Below, one piece after another: positions 1-5,674 of a stretch of DNA of 6,466 nucleotides. The notes below the pieces were generated by a model. That model was not told the origin of the DNA, ran no database searches, and was given only the letters and a program-made list of their open reading frames with translations. A program made the translations under genes and the position numbers. This stretch comes from an uncultured Chitinophagaceae bacterium (GTDB lineage Bacteria; Bacteroidota; Bacteroidia; Chitinophagales; Chitinophagaceae), in the NCBI GenBank assembly GCA_946885665.1, contig CAMPGT010000226.1, forward strand, positions 1-6,466, written 5' to 3'. Within the stretch, counting starts at the first letter, position 1. Every line of letters begins with the position of its first letter.

Positions 1-237
1 CTGGAATATATCAAACTCGGCAAAGAGGAAGTGGCGCGCGGTTTATTCGAAGAATTGCTTGCGCATGATCCGGGGTATGTCGGTTCCTATTATCACCTGG
101 CCAAGATTTTCGAGCGCAGGGGCGAAAATGAGCAGGCGATTGCATGGTACGAAAAGGGCATGGAAGCCGCCAAACGCGCGGGCGACAGGCACGCTTTAAA
201 TGAATTGACCGCCGCCTGTGAAGAGCTCACCAGTTGA
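1..237 (+). CDS. Tetratricopeptide repeat (TPR) protein, 3' end only
   Basis: Frame 1 is open from the first base to a TGA at 235-237, giving 78 visible residues beginning LEYIKLGKEEV; the true start is off the left edge. The GTG at 31 is an internal valine codon and not a convincing start, because the protein reads naturally through it. The stretch from about residue 28 to 61 (GSYYHLAKIFERRGENEQAI, then AWYEKGMEAAKRAG) has the spacing of a TPR helix pair: small and aromatic residues in helix A, a Gly at the turn, and A/Y/A positions in helix B. TPRs are protein-protein docking modules, so no enzymatic role is implied and the partner is unknown. The stop lies 10 bases before the preferred tilS ATG at 248, so the two genes are probably cotranscribed. 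From memory, short TPR proteins of about 100 residues occur beside tilS in related genomes; the family assignment is good but the specific function is unknown. Confidence 0.8.
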   Translation: MEYIKLGKEEVARGLFEELLAHDPGYVGSYYHLAKIFERRGENEQAIAWYEKGMEAAKRAGDRHALNELTAACEELTS

Positions 238-247
238 ATCACAAAAA

Positions 248-1570
248 ATGTTGCTAACCGCGTTCATCAATCATATCAGGGACAATCGCCTTTTTCAATC
301 GCCCGGGCGGCTGCTGCTGGCGGTGAGTGGCGGTATTGATTCCGTTGTTCTCTGCGAGCTTTGCCATCGTGCCGGCTATCTCTTTCATCTCGCCCACGTC
401 AATTTTCAACTGAGGGGAAAGGAAAGCGATGAAGACGAGCTGCTGGTGCGTCGCCTTGCCGAACAATACAACGCGCCGCTTTACGTAAAGAAAATCGACA
501 CTAACACCTACGCGGAAACGAACAATCTTTCGATACAGGTGGCCGCCAGGGAACTGAGATACGCCTGGTTCAATGAGTTGCTCAATGAAGAACTCAGGTA
601 CGTGGTCACGGCCCATCATGCAGATGACAACATTGAAACTGTGCTGATGAATTTCTTTCGCGGCACGGGTATCACCGGACTTCGTGGTATGCTTCCCGTT
701 ACAGGCAATATTGTTCGTCCGTTGCTCCCCTTTCATAAAGAGGAGTTATTCAGGTTTGCCATGGAAAATCAACTGATGTGGCGCGAGGACAGTTCAAATG
801 CGTCAGAAAAATATTCGCGCAACAATTTTCGACACACCATCATACCGGCTATCAGCAAAATCTATCCGTCGGTTGAGCAAAACCTAGTGAATAATATCCA
901 GCGCTTTGCTGAAATCGAAGTGCTTTATCAGCAAGCGATCGCCATTCATAAGAAAAAACTGATTGAACAGAAAGGCGCGGAGGTGCATATTCCGGTGCTG
1001 AAATTGCTGAAGGCCGAGCCGCTGGAAACCATCGTGCACGAGATCATCAAAGATTACAGGTTTACCGCGCACCAGTCGGAAGAGGTGATTCGTTTGCTGA
1101 AGGGCAGGCAGGGAAGCTTTGTGCAGTCGCCCACGCATCGCATTATCAGGAACCGCGATTGGCTCATCATTACGCCGAACCGGCCGCCGGAGAGCCACCA
1201 TGTGCTGATCAGCAAAGAGGAAGAGAAGATTGAATTTGCAGCCGGTGTGCTTGAAATGAAAATTGTTCCGGCCGGTAAGGTGAACCTCTCATCACTTCCG
1301 GGCTCGGCGTTTTTGGATGTAAAGAAGGTCACGTTTCCATTGCTACTGAGAAAATGGAGGCAGGGTGATTATTTTTATCCTTTGGGGCTGGCGAAGAAAA
1401 AGAAAGTATCGAGGTTTTTAATTGATCAGAAAGTTTCTCCCACAGACAAGGAAAATGTTTGGGTGTTGGAATCGGACAGGAGGGTATGTTGGATAGTGGG
1501 TATGCGCATTGATGACCGGTTTAAGGTAACGGATGGTACGAAGGAGGTTTTGGTTTTTAAGTTAAAATGA
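248..1570 (+). CDS. tilS: tRNA(Ile)-lysidine synthetase TilS
   Basis: TilS uses ATP and lysine to convert C34 of the CAU-anticodon tRNA-Ile into lysidine, so that the tRNA reads AUA and is charged with isoleucine; it is a cytosolic and normally essential enzyme. From the ATG at 248 the protein has 440 residues. The N-terminal N-type ATP pyrophosphatase domain shows the P-loop SGGIDS at 27-32, HVNFQLRG at about 50-57, AHHADDNIET at 122-131, GTGITGLRGM at 139-148 and WREDSSN at 178-184 with RNNFRHTIIP at 191-200. The C-terminal TilS domain shows RKWRQGDYFYPLGL, a KKKKVSRFLID tract and a closing WIVGMRIDDRF. Length and domain order match Bacteroidota TilS. The frame is also open from a GTG at 218, which would overlap the TPR gene by 20 bases; I prefer ATG 248 because MLLTAFINHI starts where homologues usually start, about 26 residues before the P-loop. 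No strong Shine-Dalgarno precedes either start (CACAAAAA before 248). Confidence 0.95.
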   Translation: MLLTAFINHIRDNRLFQSPGRLLLAVSGGIDSVVLCELCHRAGYLFHLAHVNFQLRGKESDEDELLVRRLAEQYNAPLYVKKIDTNTYAETNNLSIQVAARELRYAWFNELLNEELRYVVTAHHADDNIETVLMNFFRGTGITGLRGMLPVTGNIVRPLLPFHKEELFRFAMENQLMWREDSSNASEKYSRNNFRHTIIPAISKIYPSVEQNLVNNIQRFAEIEVLYQQAIAIHKKKLIEQKGAEVHIPVLKLLKAEPLETIVHEIIKDYRFTAHQSEEVIRLLKGRQGSFVQSPTHRIIRNRDWLIITPNRPPESHHVLISKEEEKIEFAAGVLEMKIVPAGKVNLSSLPGSAFLDVKKVTFPLLLRKWRQGDYFYPLGLAKKKKVSRFLIDQKVSPTDKENVWVLESDRRVCWIVGMRIDDRFKVTDGTKEVLVFKLK

Positions 1571-1627
1571 ATTGGTTCTTAGTAAAAATGAAGGAGGTGT
1601 TGGTCTTAGTCTTAGTTAAAAGTTAAA
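1540..1627 (+). repeat. Decayed direct repeat of the tilS 3' end
   Basis: GAAGGAGGTTTTGGT at 1540-1554, inside the last codons of tilS, recurs as GAAGGAGGTGTTGGT at 1590-1604 (14 of 15 identical, offset 50 bases). Each copy is followed by a T-rich stretch and then GTTAAAA (1561-1567 and 1615-1621). A third fragment, TTGGTTCTTAGT, sits between them at 1572-1583, and the hexamer GTCTTA is tandemly doubled at 1603-1614. This looks like a partial tandem duplication of the gene tail that has since drifted. It has no start codon of its own and is not coding. Confidence 0.6.
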
Positions 1628-1628
1628 G
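1614..1628 (+). repeat. AGTTAAA heptad repeat, two copies
   Basis: Two head-to-tail copies of AGTTAAA (1614-1620 and 1621-1627) are followed by GG. The same heptad, written GTTAAAA, occurs three times in a row at 2955-2975 and in inverted form at 3027-3047. It therefore belongs to a repeat type used in more than one intergenic region of this window. Confidence 0.65.
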
Positions 1629-1630
1629 GT

Positions 1631-1668
1631 CCACCCCCGGCGCTTCGCGCCACCCCCGCCAGCGGGGG
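1631..1668. repeat. GC-rich double-hairpin element
   Basis: Two hairpins lie back to back in an otherwise moderate-GC region. GGCGC (1639-1643), loop TTC, GCGCC (1647-1651) forms the first; CCCCCGC (1653-1659), CA, GCGGGGG (1662-1668) forms the second, in practice a 6-bp stem with a CCAG loop. CCACCCCCG occurs twice in direct orientation, 19 bases apart (1631-1639 is a match, as is 1650-1658 allowing for its shared C). It lies between convergent genes and could stop transcription from either side, but no T-run follows the stems on either strand, so it is not a canonical intrinsic terminator. It more resembles a dispersed intergenic repeat unit. Confidence 0.6.
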
Positions 1669-1673
1669 AAACA

Positions 1674-1792
1674 TCTCCCGCCTCCCATCTCCCGCCTCCC
1701 ATCTCCCGTCTTCCGCCTCCCGTCTCCCGTCTTCCGTCTCCCGTCTTCCGTCTTCCGTCTTCCGTCTCCCGTCTCCCGTCTCCCGTCTTCCG
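1674..1792. repeat. Heptanucleotide tandem repeat, 17 copies of YCTYCCR
   Basis: Read by eye in steps of seven from 1674, the sequence gives 17 uninterrupted in-register units, every one fitting YCTYCCR. Types are TCTCCCG (8), TCTTCCG (6), CCTCCCA (2) and CCTCCCG (1). All differences are transitions and fall only at positions 1, 4 and 7 of the unit. A truncated eighteenth unit, CCTC, runs into the stop codon of the rhomboid gene, whose TGA occupies 1797-1795 on the minus strand. The tract is non-coding on the evidence seen and lies between the convergent tilS and rhomboid genes. It could be an expandable variable-number locus. It is not CRISPR: the units are 7 bases with no spacers. Confidence 0.9.
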
Positions 1793-1794
1793 CC

Positions 1795-2436
1795 TCAGCT
1801 GTTCAAATAAAACCTCACCCCCTGCACAAACTGTTCAATGGCATTGTATCTGTCAGACATTGCGCCGACAATGATGAGGAACGCCACGCCAAACAAAGCA
1901 CCCCACAAATGTGCGGAATGGTTGATGTTGCCGCCGCCTTTCCGGTCAAGGTAAGCAGAGATGATCAGGTACAGCGGTCCGAATACAAATCCCGGGATGA
2001 TGGGAGGAATAAAAAAGAAACCAACTTTTACATAAGGCGCAATCATCAGCCCGGCAAAAACCACTGCCGACACCGCGCCCGAAGCGCCGAGACTCCTGTA
2101 GTGGTAGTTGTCGCGATTTTTGAAATAGGTGGGCAGCAGGCACACGATAAGCGCCAAAATATACAACAGCAGGTACAGCAGCCGGCCACCATTATCGAAT
2201 ATGGTGATGAACTGCTCTTCCACGAACCTGCCAAAAAGATACAGCGATATCATATTGAAAGCCAGGTGGGCGATGTCGGCATGGATGAACCCGCAGGTGA
2301 TAAACCGGTAGTATTGCCGGTTGGAGGTAATGGCAGGCGGATAAAAGATAAGATCGTTCATCACCTTATCATTACTGAACGCCGTGAACGAAACAATGGC
2401 AGTGATGATAATAATGATGATGGTCATTGATAACAT
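1795..2436 (-). CDS. Rhomboid-family intramembrane serine protease
   Basis: Rhomboids cleave transmembrane segments of other membrane proteins using a Ser-His dyad buried in the inner membrane. This 213-residue protein is about the size of a minimal six-helix bacterial rhomboid. Hydrophobic segments are visible at roughly 4-20, 56-69, 86-103, 118-135, 138-163 and 176-192. The active-site GASG motif lies at 117-120 with the nucleophile Ser119, the catalytic His is His176 in AHLWGALFG, and the conserved H-x3-N of helix 2 (oxyanion region) is His57/Asn61 in AHLAFNM. All signature residues are present, so it should be active. The substrate cannot be inferred. The start at 2436 is followed by another ATG at 2427; neither has a clear ribosome binding site. 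It begins 40 bases after the rlmH stop on the same strand, so cotranscription with rlmH is likely. Its stop codon abuts the heptad repeat. Confidence 0.92.
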   Translation of the reverse strand: MLSMTIIIIIITAIVSFTAFSNDKVMNDLIFYPPAITSNRQYYRFITCGFIHADIAHLAFNMISLYLFGRFVEEQFITIFDNGGRLLYLLLYILALIVCLLPTYFKNRDNYHYRSLGASGAVSAVVFAGLMIAPYVKVGFFFIPPIIPGFVFGPLYLIISAYLDRKGGGNINHSAHLWGALFGVAFLIIVGAMSDRYNAIEQFVQGVRFYLNS

Positions 2437-2476
2437 TGGGCGCTTTTTTTATAAAGATAGGCGTTAGGCACCCAAA

Positions 2477-2950
2477 TTATGAATGGTGATATTTTTCGTT
2501 TCTGTTAATTGTGCATGCCCGGTACACCTGTTCCGCGAGGATGAGCCGTACCAGTTGATGAGGAAACGTTAGCGGAGAAAGCGACCAGCAAAGGCCGGCC
2601 CGTTGCAAAACGGTTTCATCAACGCCAAACGCACCGCCTATCAGAAAAATTACGTTGCGCGAACTTTCGTTGGCGCGCTGTTGGAGGAATGACGCAAGCT
2701 GCGGCGATGTGAGCATCTTTCCTTTTTCGTCGAGCACGATCAAATAATCTTTAGCGTCGATCATTTTTAAAACGACCGCCGCCTCTTTCTTTTTTTGCTC
2801 GTCGGGATGCGTGGACGAACTGTATTTAGGATTGGGAATGATCTTCCAGGAAACGGGAAAATAATTGGATATGCGTTTGGTAAAATCATTTACGCCGGTT
2901 TCAACAATGCGCTCATGATCTTTACCAACAGACCAGAATTGAATCTTCAT
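2477..2950 (-). CDS. rlmH: 23S rRNA (pseudouridine-1915-N3)-methyltransferase RlmH
   Basis: RlmH is a small SPOUT-class methyltransferase that uses S-adenosylmethionine to methylate N3 of pseudouridine 1915 in helix 69 of 23S rRNA, acting on assembled 70S ribosomes as a homodimer. The 157-residue length matches the family (about 155-160). Visible family features are the start MKIQFWSVGK, LDEKGK at 73-78, IGGAFG at 104-109 (cofactor-binding trefoil-knot loop), SLSPLTFPHQLVR at 123-135, LAEQVYRA at 138-145 and the C-terminal NEKYHH at 151-156, whose Tyr-His residues contribute to rRNA and cofactor binding in characterised members. The start is well placed by homology. The region just upstream (2956-3046) forms a long AT-rich inverted repeat that ends 5 bases before the ATG. 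The rhomboid gene follows 40 bases downstream on the same strand. Confidence 0.96.
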   Translation of the reverse strand: MKIQFWSVGKDHERIVETGVNDFTKRISNYFPVSWKIIPNPKYSSSTHPDEQKKKEAAVVLKMIDAKDYLIVLDEKGKMLTSPQLASFLQQRANESSRNVIFLIGGAFGVDETVLQRAGLCWSLSPLTFPHQLVRLILAEQVYRACTINRNEKYHHS

Positions 2951-2954
2951 ACAC

Positions 2955-3047
2955 GTTAAAAGTTAAAAGTTAAAACATAAAACGCAATGAGTGCCAAAGA
3001 ATCAGGACACGCTTCTTCTTTGAATGTTTTAACTTCTAACTTTTAAA
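2955..3047. repeat. GTTAAAA heptads forming a 23-bp inverted repeat before rlmH
   Basis: Three perfect GTTAAAA heptads fill 2955-2975. The arm 2956-2978 is complementary to 3024-3046 at 22 of 23 positions, with a 45-base loop between them. In rlmH-sense RNA the stem would be almost all A-U, its 3' arm ending 5 nt before the rlmH start codon. It could mask translation initiation, be the processed or terminating 3' end of the upstream small gene, or simply be two oppositely oriented copies of a dispersed repeat. There is no flanking target duplication or transposase, so I do not call it a mobile element. Confidence 0.75.
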
Positions 3048-3059
3048 GCCTCTAATCTC

Positions 3060-3212
3060 TTACACACCAGAGCCGCGAATCAGGCGCAGCACAACTGCAA
3101 TGACGGCGATCACCAACAGAATATGGATGAGACCACCTGCATTATAACCTAAAAATCCAATTGCCCAGGCAATAACCAATATTACAGCGATGACATATAA
3201 CAAGCTTCCCAT
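3060..3212 (-). CDS. Small membrane protein, Lmo0937-like, 50 residues
   Basis: An ATG at 3212-3210 opens a 50-codon frame ending in TAA at 3062-3060. The protein starts MGSLLYVIAVILVIAWAIGF, continues LGYNAGGLIHILLVIAVIAV and ends in VLRLIRGSGV. It has two hydrophobic helices (about 4-20 and 27-43) joined by a short Gly/Asn turn, with a positively charged C-terminal tail. This matches my memory of the Lmo0937 family of tiny two-helix membrane proteins, widespread in Bacteroidota and Firmicutes, with no established biochemical role; some members are reported under general stress control. There is no signal peptide apart from the first helix and no obvious Shine-Dalgarno (AGAATTAGTT precedes the ATG). 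It diverges from otsAB across a 254-base region and is followed by rlmH 109 bases downstream. The product is real with high likelihood; function is unknown. Confidence 0.85.
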   Translation of the reverse strand: MGSLLYVIAVILVIAWAIGFLGYNAGGLIHILLVIAVIAVVLRLIRGSGV

Positions 3213-3280
3213 AACTAATTCTTTTTAATGAACGATGATGTATCGCCCGAATAATTGAAAATTGCTTGCCATCCTTTTCT

Positions 3281-3288
3281 TAGTTTTG
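3281..3288 (+). promoter_or_regulatory. Possible Bacteroidota -7 promoter element for otsAB
   Basis: TAGTTTTG fits the Bacteroidota primary-sigma -7 consensus TAnnTTTG exactly. A TTG at 3262-3264 lies 16 bases upstream and another at 3255-3257 lies 23 bases upstream; neither sits at the ideal spacing of about 19-21 from the -33 TTTG. If used, transcription would start near 3295 and give otsAB a leader of about 170 nt. A six-base specific match in a 254-base region can arise by chance, so this is tentative. Confidence 0.35.
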
Positions 3289-3404
3289 CAATGCATGTTT
3301 AAGATGACGATCATGTCGCAGGCATGGGGAATCTTTTCTACAGTTTCCTTTAATCGTATCTTAATAATTGGATTAAATTTTTTTGGATTGACATTTTCAT
3401 GATT

Positions 3405-3453
3405 GTGAGCAGTTAGTTTAAATGGTATGTTTATTAATATACCTTTTGCTCAC
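3405..3453 (+). promoter_or_regulatory. Nested stem-loop in the otsAB leader
   Basis: GTGAGCA (3405-3411) is perfectly complementary to TGCTCAC (3447-3453). Inside it, GGTATGTT (3424-3431) pairs with AATATACC (3436-3443) through a TATT tetraloop, with one G-U pair. AAA (3420-3422) and TTT (3444-3446) can extend the inner stem around one bulged base. The structure ends 13 bases before the otsAB ATG. It could be an RNA leader structure or, as DNA, an operator with dyad symmetry; the sequence does not decide between them. Confidence 0.45.
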
Positions 3454-3466
3454 CAACTAATACCGA

Positions 3467-5674
3467 ATGAGTAAAACTATTATTGTTTCGAACAGGCTGC
3501 CGGTTAAACTCATAGAAAGCAATGGTGACTTTTCTCTTACATCCAGCGAAGGTGGGCTCGCCACCGGTCTGGGCTCGATATATCAACAGGACGACAACAT
3601 TTGGGTAGGATGGCCGGGTATGGAGATTACGGACACGAATATGCAGGCGAGGATCACACAGGATCTTGAGTCGCAGAATTTGAAACCGGTTTTTTTGACG
3701 CAGGAAGAAATTTCATTGTATTACGAAGGCTTTTCGAACGAGATATTGTGGCCGGTATTTCACTACATGCCCACGTACGCCCGTTATCAACAATCATATT
3801 GGGACAGTTACCTGGCGGTAAATAAAAAATTCAGGGATACCGTTCTTGAAATCGCAGAACCCGACGATCTGATCTGGATACACGACTACCAGCTTTTACT
3901 TTTGCCCGGTCTTATACGTGCCGTACTTCCGGACATTACCATCGGCTTCTTCAATCACATCCCTTTTCCGTCATACGAGCTGTTTAGACTGATACCATGG
4001 CGGACCGAATTGCTTGAAGGTTTGCTGGGCGCCGACCTGATAGGATTTCACACTTTCGACGATGCCAGGCATCTTGTTCAATCCACAAGAAGGGTGATGC
4101 CTGCCGTTATCGCATCATCGAACGAGATCAGTTACAACAACCGCAGCGTAATTGTGGACAGCTTTCCGATGGGAATTGACAGCCGGAAATTTCACGACCT
4201 GGTAGATACGGAGACGGTGCAGGAGCAATTGCAAATGCTCGACAAGACGTTCACTAATATCAAGTTGATACTTTCTATAGACAGGCTCGATTATAGCAAG
4301 GGGATTTTGCAGCGCCTGCAGGCATTTGAACTGTTCATGCAAAAACATCCCGAACAGATCGGGAACATCGTGCTGTACATGATTGTCGTGCCTTCGCGCG
4401 ATACGGTGCAGCAATACAGCAACCTGCGCGATGAGATTGACAAGTTCGTTGGCAGTATCAACGCGCGTTACCGCACGATGGATTGGCAACCGGTATTTTA
4501 CTTTTATCGTGCCTTTCCTGTTGAAGAGCTGTCGGCGCTCTATGCCAAAGCCGACATCTGTCTCGTAACGCCAATGCGTGATGGAATGAATCTTGTGTGT
4601 AAAGAATACGTAGCCAGCCGTCACCATGATGATGGCGTGCTGATCCTTAGCGAAATGGCGGGAGCATCGAAAGAACTTGTTGACGCCCTCATCGTGAATC
4701 CTAATAACATCGTTGCTATTTCCGATTCAATAAGCGAGGCGCTGTCCATGCCGGCAGAGGAGGTAGGCAGGAGGATGAGAAGCATGAAAGACATCGTGAT
4801 GAAATTTAATATTTCGCATTGGGTTAAATTATTTATGAACAGGTTAAATGAAGTGAAACAAATGCAGCAATCGATGTACGCCAAGCGCTTGAACCATGCA
4901 ACAAGGCAGAATATAAAAAAATTCTATTCATATACTTCCCGCCGTCTCATCTTCCTCGATTACGACGGAACACTGGTTGGCTTTGCGGCAAACATTGAAA
5001 TGGCTGCGCCGGATGCAGAATTATTCGAACTGCTCACTAACCTCTCAGCGGATCCTGCCAACAGGGTGGTAATCGTGAGCGGCAGAAACCCGCAGTTCCT
5101 GGAAAAATGGCTCGGTAGGCTCAATGTTGATATTATCTCCGAACACGGTGCGTGGTCGAAACCGCGAAACGGAACATGGCAAAGCGTACCCGGACTCAAT
5201 TCATTGTGGAAGAAAGACATTTATCCCGTTCTTGAAACATTTACCGACAGAACGCCCGGCGCATTCATCGAAGAAAAAGATTTCTCGCTCGTGTGGCACT
5301 ATCGCAAAGTGGAAGACAGTCTTGGTGAACTGAGGACGGGAGAGCTGGTCAATACACTCAGGTATCTGGTCGAAGATAAGGGCCTGCAGTTATTACCCGG
5401 CAACAAGGTCGTGGAAATTAAGAACATCGAAATCAACAAAGGCAAAGCGGTGTTCAACCTGATGCAGGAAGGCGAATATGATTTTATCATGGCGCTGGGC
5501 GACGATCACACCGATGAAGACATTTTCAAGGCATTGCCGCAAACCGCTATTACCATCAAGGTGGGCAGCTCCGTTTCCGCGGCGCGGTTTTATACGGGTG
5601 ATTACCGCGATGTTCGCGGGTTCCTGAAAGACATGATGGCGAACAGGGATATCGTCAGTAGTGAGAGTAACTGA
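3467..5674 (+). CDS. otsAB: Bifunctional trehalose-6-phosphate synthase/phosphatase (OtsA-OtsB fusion)
   Basis: One 735-residue polypeptide carries both steps of the OtsAB pathway: UDP-glucose plus glucose-6-phosphate to trehalose-6-phosphate, then dephosphorylation to trehalose, a cytosolic stress protectant. The N-terminal GT20 synthase (about 1-465) shows VSNRLPV at 7-13, EGGLATGL at 28-35, WVGWPG at 46-51, HDYQLLLLPG at 139-148, NHIPFPSYE at 163-171, DRLDYSKGI at 272-280 (Arg273 and Lys278 correspond to the UDP/phosphate-binding Arg262/Lys267 of E. coli OtsA) and DGMNLVCKE at 372-380. The C-terminal HAD phosphatase (about 492-725) shows DYDGTL at 498-503 (nucleophile Asp498, acid/base Asp500), SGR at 538-540, SEHGAW at 558-563, Lys647 in GNKVVEIK, and GDDHTDEDIF at 678-687. 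All key residues of both domains are present. The start is supported by MSKTIIVSNRLP alignment; no strong Shine-Dalgarno is seen. The last 20 bases overlap the convergent downstream gene. Confidence 0.96.
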   Translation: MSKTIIVSNRLPVKLIESNGDFSLTSSEGGLATGLGSIYQQDDNIWVGWPGMEITDTNMQARITQDLESQNLKPVFLTQEEISLYYEGFSNEILWPVFHYMPTYARYQQSYWDSYLAVNKKFRDTVLEIAEPDDLIWIHDYQLLLLPGLIRAVLPDITIGFFNHIPFPSYELFRLIPWRTELLEGLLGADLIGFHTFDDARHLVQSTRRVMPAVIASSNEISYNNRSVIVDSFPMGIDSRKFHDLVDTETVQEQLQMLDKTFTNIKLILSIDRLDYSKGILQRLQAFELFMQKHPEQIGNIVLYMIVVPSRDTVQQYSNLRDEIDKFVGSINARYRTMDWQPVFYFYRAFPVEELSALYAKADICLVTPMRDGMNLVCKEYVASRHHDDGVLILSEMAGASKELVDALIVNPNNIVAISDSISEALSMPAEEVGRRMRSMKDIVMKFNISHWVKLFMNRLNEVKQMQQSMYAKRLNHATRQNIKKFYSYTSRRLIFLDYDGTLVGFAANIEMAAPDAELFELLTNLSADPANRVVIVSGRNPQFLEKWLGRLNVDIISEHGAWSKPRNGTWQSVPGLNSLWKKDIYPVLETFTDRTPGAFIEEKDFSLVWHYRKVEDSLGELRTGELVNTLRYLVEDKGLQLLPGNKVVEIKNIEINKGKAVFNLMQEGEYDFIMALGDDHTDEDIFKALPQTAITIKVGSSVSAARFYTGDYRDVRGFLKDMMANRDIVSSESN

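Larger units (their letters stand above)
3213..3466. other. Divergent intergenic region between the small membrane protein and otsAB
   Basis: This 254-base stretch holds no convincing coding frame on either strand. It is AT-rich, especially from 3350 on, and must carry the promoters for both flanking genes. Visible elements are a TAnnTTTG match at 3281-3288, a direct repeat of TTGGATT at 3368-3374 and 3383-3389 (15-base period), and a nested stem-loop at 3405-3453. No tRNA or known riboswitch fold was recognised. Confidence 0.7.

Noticed and set aside
218..247. GTG start at 218 for tilS, adding ten residues and overlapping the TPR gene
   Set aside because: The ATG at 248 gives the N-terminus expected for TilS and lies just after the TPR stop; the extra ten residues (KSSPVESQK region) show no family character. 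It remains possible.
254..736. 160-codon open frame antisense to tilS
   Set aside because: The plus-strand frame has all TilS motifs; the antisense translation has no family features.
1591..1598. Perfect Shine-Dalgarno-like AAGGAGGT downstream of tilS
   Set aside because: No start codon follows at a usable distance and the octamer is part of the duplicated tilS tail (also at 1541-1548 inside the gene). Bacteroidota rarely rely on strong Shine-Dalgarno sites.
1653..1668. Intrinsic terminator for tilS or the rhomboid gene
   Set aside because: The GC-rich stem is good but no T-run follows it on either strand; kept as a repeat element only.
1674..1792. CRISPR array
   Set aside because: The repeat unit is 7 bases with no spacers and no cas genes in the window.
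1909..2430. 173-codon open frame on the plus strand opposite the rhomboid gene
   Set aside because: Its translation is low-complexity and charged with no recognisable domain, while the minus strand encodes a rhomboid with all catalytic residues. It is an antisense shadow.
2955..3047. MITE or insertion-sequence remnant
   Set aside because: The inverted arms are simple GTTAAAA heptads, there is no transposase and no flanking direct target duplication.
4115..4627. 170-codon open frame antisense to otsAB
   Set aside because: It covers the conserved synthase core and reads as the reverse of those codons, with no independent domain signal.
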